Below are positions 61,683 through 64,000 of a stretch of DNA of 64,000 nt, piece by piece. A model generated the notes under the pieces. The model was not told the DNA's origin. It searched no databases and saw only the letters and a program-made list of their open reading frames with translations. How positions within the stretch are numbered: the stretch's first letter is position 1; the number at the start of each line of letters is the position of its first letter. The translations under genes were made by a program, and so were the position numbers. The DNA is from Parasponia andersonii (Eukaryota; Streptophyta; Magnoliopsida; Rosales; Cannabaceae), in contig JXTB01000183.1 in NCBI GenBank assembly GCA_002914805.1, positions 424,366 through 488,365 on the forward strand. Direction: 5' to 3'.

Positions 61683-62543
61683 TGTTGGAGCGGTTTCTCA
61701 CCAGTCGTCCACGTGTCTCCTATTGCTGACGCTGGATTCTCCAACTGTTCACGTATCCTTGCTGTCTCAAAGCTCTCTGAACTCCCAGTAAGATCGGAGG
61801 GGCGGGGGTGGCTACCTGCAAAGACTCTCCGATGCTTAAGTCAGTGGTTTATCTTTGTATTTGGTAGCAAGGAGAAATATTTCAGTATGAATATCTATGT
61901 CTTTTTTTATGGATCTCTCTCTCTGTTTTCTTGTTGCTCACAGACTATTTTATGTATATAAGTTTTTGTGCGAGCATGCCCCCTTTGGGAACGCATGGCT
62001 TCAATATATGTAGTCCTGAGATAGTGAATAGCATGGTTCTCTATCTCAGAAAAAATCATGAGTACCTTTCACCTCAAGATCTTTTTTACCCGTGACGGGC
62101 CGAGATTTCTGTGACCTCTTCTGTGCTACCATGGCCTGATTTTCGCCGTCTCCTACGGCTTCAATCTGTCAGGAGCAAGATTTGGGCAAATCGCCATTCT
62201 GTCAGGACGGCTTGTCCCTGCGCACGCACCTACCCAGAAACGCATTAAATGCTCTGTCCGGGTCTGGAGCCGGGGGGCTGCTTTCAATTGTATCCAGTCT
62301 GAAGACCCTTAGGGCTTCTGACCCCTACAACTGTTGAGGTAAGGGTCGCTGTTCCTAGACAGCAGACCCTCGGGGCCGCCAGCTATCGTGGTTGGGGTCT
62401 GATTGGCTGGACCGTCTGGGATCAGTTATGGGGACCCTGGGGCTTCTGACTGCTACGTTCGGAAGACCCTAAGGCCGATGGCGAGATCACATGCGATCCG
62501 CGTGGCCCTTCTCGTGGTACAAGGTTCAGGAACGGGCCCCACA
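61683..62543 (-). repeat. LTR of the second element (861 bp)
   Basis: It begins TGTTGGAGCGG and ends GGGCCCCACA, giving TG...CA ends. Its end is defined by the adjacent polypurine tract and by alignment with the right LTR of the first element. Confidence 0.85.
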
Positions 62544-62565
62544 ACTACCCCCATTTCCCTATTTG
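62544..62565 (-). promoter_or_regulatory. Polypurine tract of the second element
   Basis: On the minus strand AATAGGGAAATGGGGGTAGT lies directly before the LTR's TGTGGGG. This is where plus-strand DNA synthesis is primed in LTR elements. It confirms this LTR as the element's 3' LTR and hence minus orientation. Confidence 0.75.
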
Positions 62566-62884
62566 ATAGATTCGTGTCTATCAAGTGGGGAAACCGTCTC
62601 TTTGCTTCTCCAACCTGAGGGACGCACGTGGCTCCCTTTTCCCGATGCGGTGATACGCCATCTCTTATCACGAGATCTGTTTGAAATTTGAAATTTTGAC
62701 TGTTCGGTTTCTTTTATTCTTTCCTCTTCCAGAAAAACTTTTCGGCTTCTCTCCTTTAAAAGCCGCTACTGTGTTTATCTGCCGTTTTACCAAAATTTTC
62801 CATCGCCCCAATCTCTCAACATCTCAAGATTTCTGCTTCCTTCTCTTCCAAAAACTTTCACCCTCTCAGTTGTCTTTCGGAACA
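62566..62884 (+). promoter_or_regulatory. Putative promoter/leader of the antisense gene
   Basis: Between the polypurine tract and the antisense ATG is a TATA-like TTTAAAAG at about 62755-62762, followed by a CT/CA-rich leader (62800-62880) without upstream ATG. The first element shows a similar CT/CA-rich leader (20605-20719). A dedicated plus-strand promoter is inferred, not shown. Confidence 0.4.
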
Positions 62885-64000
62885 ATGGCTTCGAATCAAA
62901 ATCAGGAATTGCAGTCTGTTACAGATTCAGAGTTGGACTCATTGAGGAGGCAGCTCTGCTTCCCCGGAGGAGTGACGCTTCAAAGAGTCAAAGGCCCCAC
63001 AGACTGGTACCTTCGGCCCTGCGCCCCCGAGGGTTCCATTGTTTTGGGCAGGAAGCACCTGGATTGCCTGCGATTCCGTCTTCCCCCTCTAGTCCATCAG
63101 TTTTTTGCCCTGACGGGAATCCACCCGATGCAACTGAATGCTAACGGGATTATGATTCTGATGGGGCTCTCTGCCCTGTCAGTTATCTACAACACGCACA
63201 TCGACCTGGAGGTGGTCTTCTACGCATACAAACTTGTTCTTATTCCTAAGAAGAGCTCCTACCCCACCTTCTATCTCCAGCCGCTGCCTGGGCGCCACAT
63301 CTTTTGGGGATTGCCGCGGTCGGATAAACAATGGGACTCTCACGCTAGGCTTTATGCCGTTGGAGGGGCGTGGTGCTCCCCTTGGGTGAACGAAGAACAT
63401 TTCCAGGTCCCCTCAGTCTTCTTGCAGAGTAAGCATCGGACTATGACCTTTGGGTCTGAGTTCTCTCATGGTTTCATTGCTCATGTTACTTTGCCCTGTG
63501 CAGCCTCAGCAGAAGAAAGCAGGTTCGAGCCACACCTGTCGGCTGGGCGGCTCAAAGGTCTGGAGGGGATCATTATCTTCAGCTCCCCGGGGGAATGCCA
63601 GCACATTCAAGCCGTCCTCAACCCCCTGACGATGAACCTGATGCCCAGGATGGTCTCATACCTCCCTTTTCCTTTAGATACCTGGGTCATCACCAAGCAT
63701 CTGAGGAGCCGGCTCGACGCCTCCGCCCTGAACCGATTTCGCCGGGACAAAAGTGACCGGATCACTGTGGTGAGTCGGCAGGTTGCGGCCTCAAGCCAGC
63801 TGGCGGGCACCAATGATCTGGTAGCGCCGTCAAACCTCGAACTTGAGGAGGCCGTGAGGCTAGTGGCCGCGGAGTGCGTCAGGTTCCGTGAGGAAGAGAA
63901 CGCCGCCCCCAAAAGGGTTAGGGGTAAGTTTGTTTTTAAGTCTTTGAATCTTCGTGGGTCGGACCGTAACTGTAGACTAACTTCGTCGTCTATTTTCCAC
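62885..64000 (+). CDS. Antisense-strand retrotransposon gene (Transposase_28-like), intact so far, 3' partial
   Basis: Reading from ATG at 62885 there is no stop codon through 64000 (372 codons), so the frame runs off the window. It matches the broken copy at 20720-24211 and carries features of the plant 'putative gypsy type transposon' family (PF04195-like): VHQFFALTGIHPMQLNANG, SYPTFYLQPLPGRHIFWGL, GAWCSPWVNEEHFQVP, then AGRLKGLEGII, PRMVSYLPFPLDTWVITKHL and DASALNRFRRD. Likely introns are 63429-63503 (75 bp, GTAAGC...TGTGCAG, in frame and without stops) and one starting at 63924 (GTAAGT). Spliced exons would be 62885-63428 and 63504-63923, continuing right. The protein's function is unknown. 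Its conservation in two diverged elements argues that it was maintained for some time. Without splicing the frame also stays open. Confidence 0.8.
   Translation, partial: MASNQNQELQSVTDSELDSLRRQLCFPGGVTLQRVKGPTDWYLRPCAPEGSIVLGRKHLDCLRFRLPPLVHQFFALTGIHPMQLNANGIMILMGLSALSVIYNTHIDLEVVFYAYKLVLIPKKSSYPTFYLQPLPGRHIFWGLPRSDKQWDSHARLYAVGGAWCSPWVNEEHFQVPSVFLQSKHRTMTFGSEFSHGFIAHVTLPCAASAEESRFEPHLSAGRLKGLEGIIIFSSPGECQHIQAVLNPLTMNLMPRMVSYLPFPLDTWVITKHLRSRLDASALNRFRRDKSDRITVVSRQVAASSQLAGTNDLVAPSNLELEEAVRLVAAECVRFREEENAAPKRVRGKFVFKSLNLRGSDRNCRLTSSSIFH

Larger units (their letters stand above)
61683..64000 (-). mobile_element. Second Tat-type LTR retrotransposon (partial, continues right)
   Basis: A diverged relative of the element at 19974-31733, in the same orientation: 3' LTR, polypurine tract, then the antisense gene on the plus strand. 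The gag-pol part and the other LTR are beyond the window. The shared LTR words (GTCCACGTGTCTC, GATGCTTAAGT, CTACCCAG...CGCATTAAAT, and AGACCCTT) and the matching antisense gene show common descent. Confidence 0.9.

Overview
This 64 kb window is nuclear DNA from a flowering plant, most likely a dicot. The evidence is three intron-bearing or plant-specific genes closest to Arabidopsis families, GT-AG introns, very AT-rich intergenic DNA with long (TA)n microsatellites, and Tat-lineage Ty3/gypsy retrotransposons. The species cannot be named from the sequence. One ambiguous base (N) lies at 56981.

Layout. (1) 208-3889 (+): the 3' part of CDC5, a Myb-related spliceosomal protein of the Prp19/MOS4 complex; its first exons lie left of the window. 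(2) 7925-11283 (+): a complete nine-exon L-threonine aldolase gene of 358 codons. (3) 11284-19973: AT-rich DNA without genes, holding a MITE-like repeat, a SINE-like fragment, a long (AT)n(AG)n tract and a roughly 1.3 kb imperfect inverted repeat. (4) 19974 to about 31733: an old, broken Tat-type Ty3/gypsy retrotransposon whose gag-pol reads on the minus strand, inserted in a (TA)n tract. It carries a separate multi-exon gene on the opposite strand next to its 3' LTR, and two tandem-repeat arrays between that gene and the integrase. (5) 34599-35213 (+): a single-exon ALOG/LSH transcription regulator. (6) 35214-46258: AT-rich DNA with CACTA-like fragments, a diverged tandem repeat, a GC-rich island with three CACGTG motifs and a second MITE. 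(7) 46259-54025 (-): a complete eleven-exon JMJ18-type histone H3K4 demethylase of 1249 codons (JmjN, JmjC, C5HC2 zinc finger, FYRN/FYRC). (8) 54026-61682: its 5' flank and gene-free AT-rich DNA. (9) 61683-64000: the start of a second, diverged Tat-type element in the same orientation, with an 861 bp LTR, a polypurine tract and an apparently undamaged copy of the antisense gene running off the window edge.

The host genes are unrelated housekeeping or developmental loci (splicing, threonine catabolism, organ-boundary control, chromatin demethylation) and form no pathway together. The most unusual signal is the spliced antisense gene shared by the two retrotransposons. Its intron positions, and the 75 bp length of its first intron, are the same in both copies. 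The copy at the right edge has no stop codon across all 372 codons in view.
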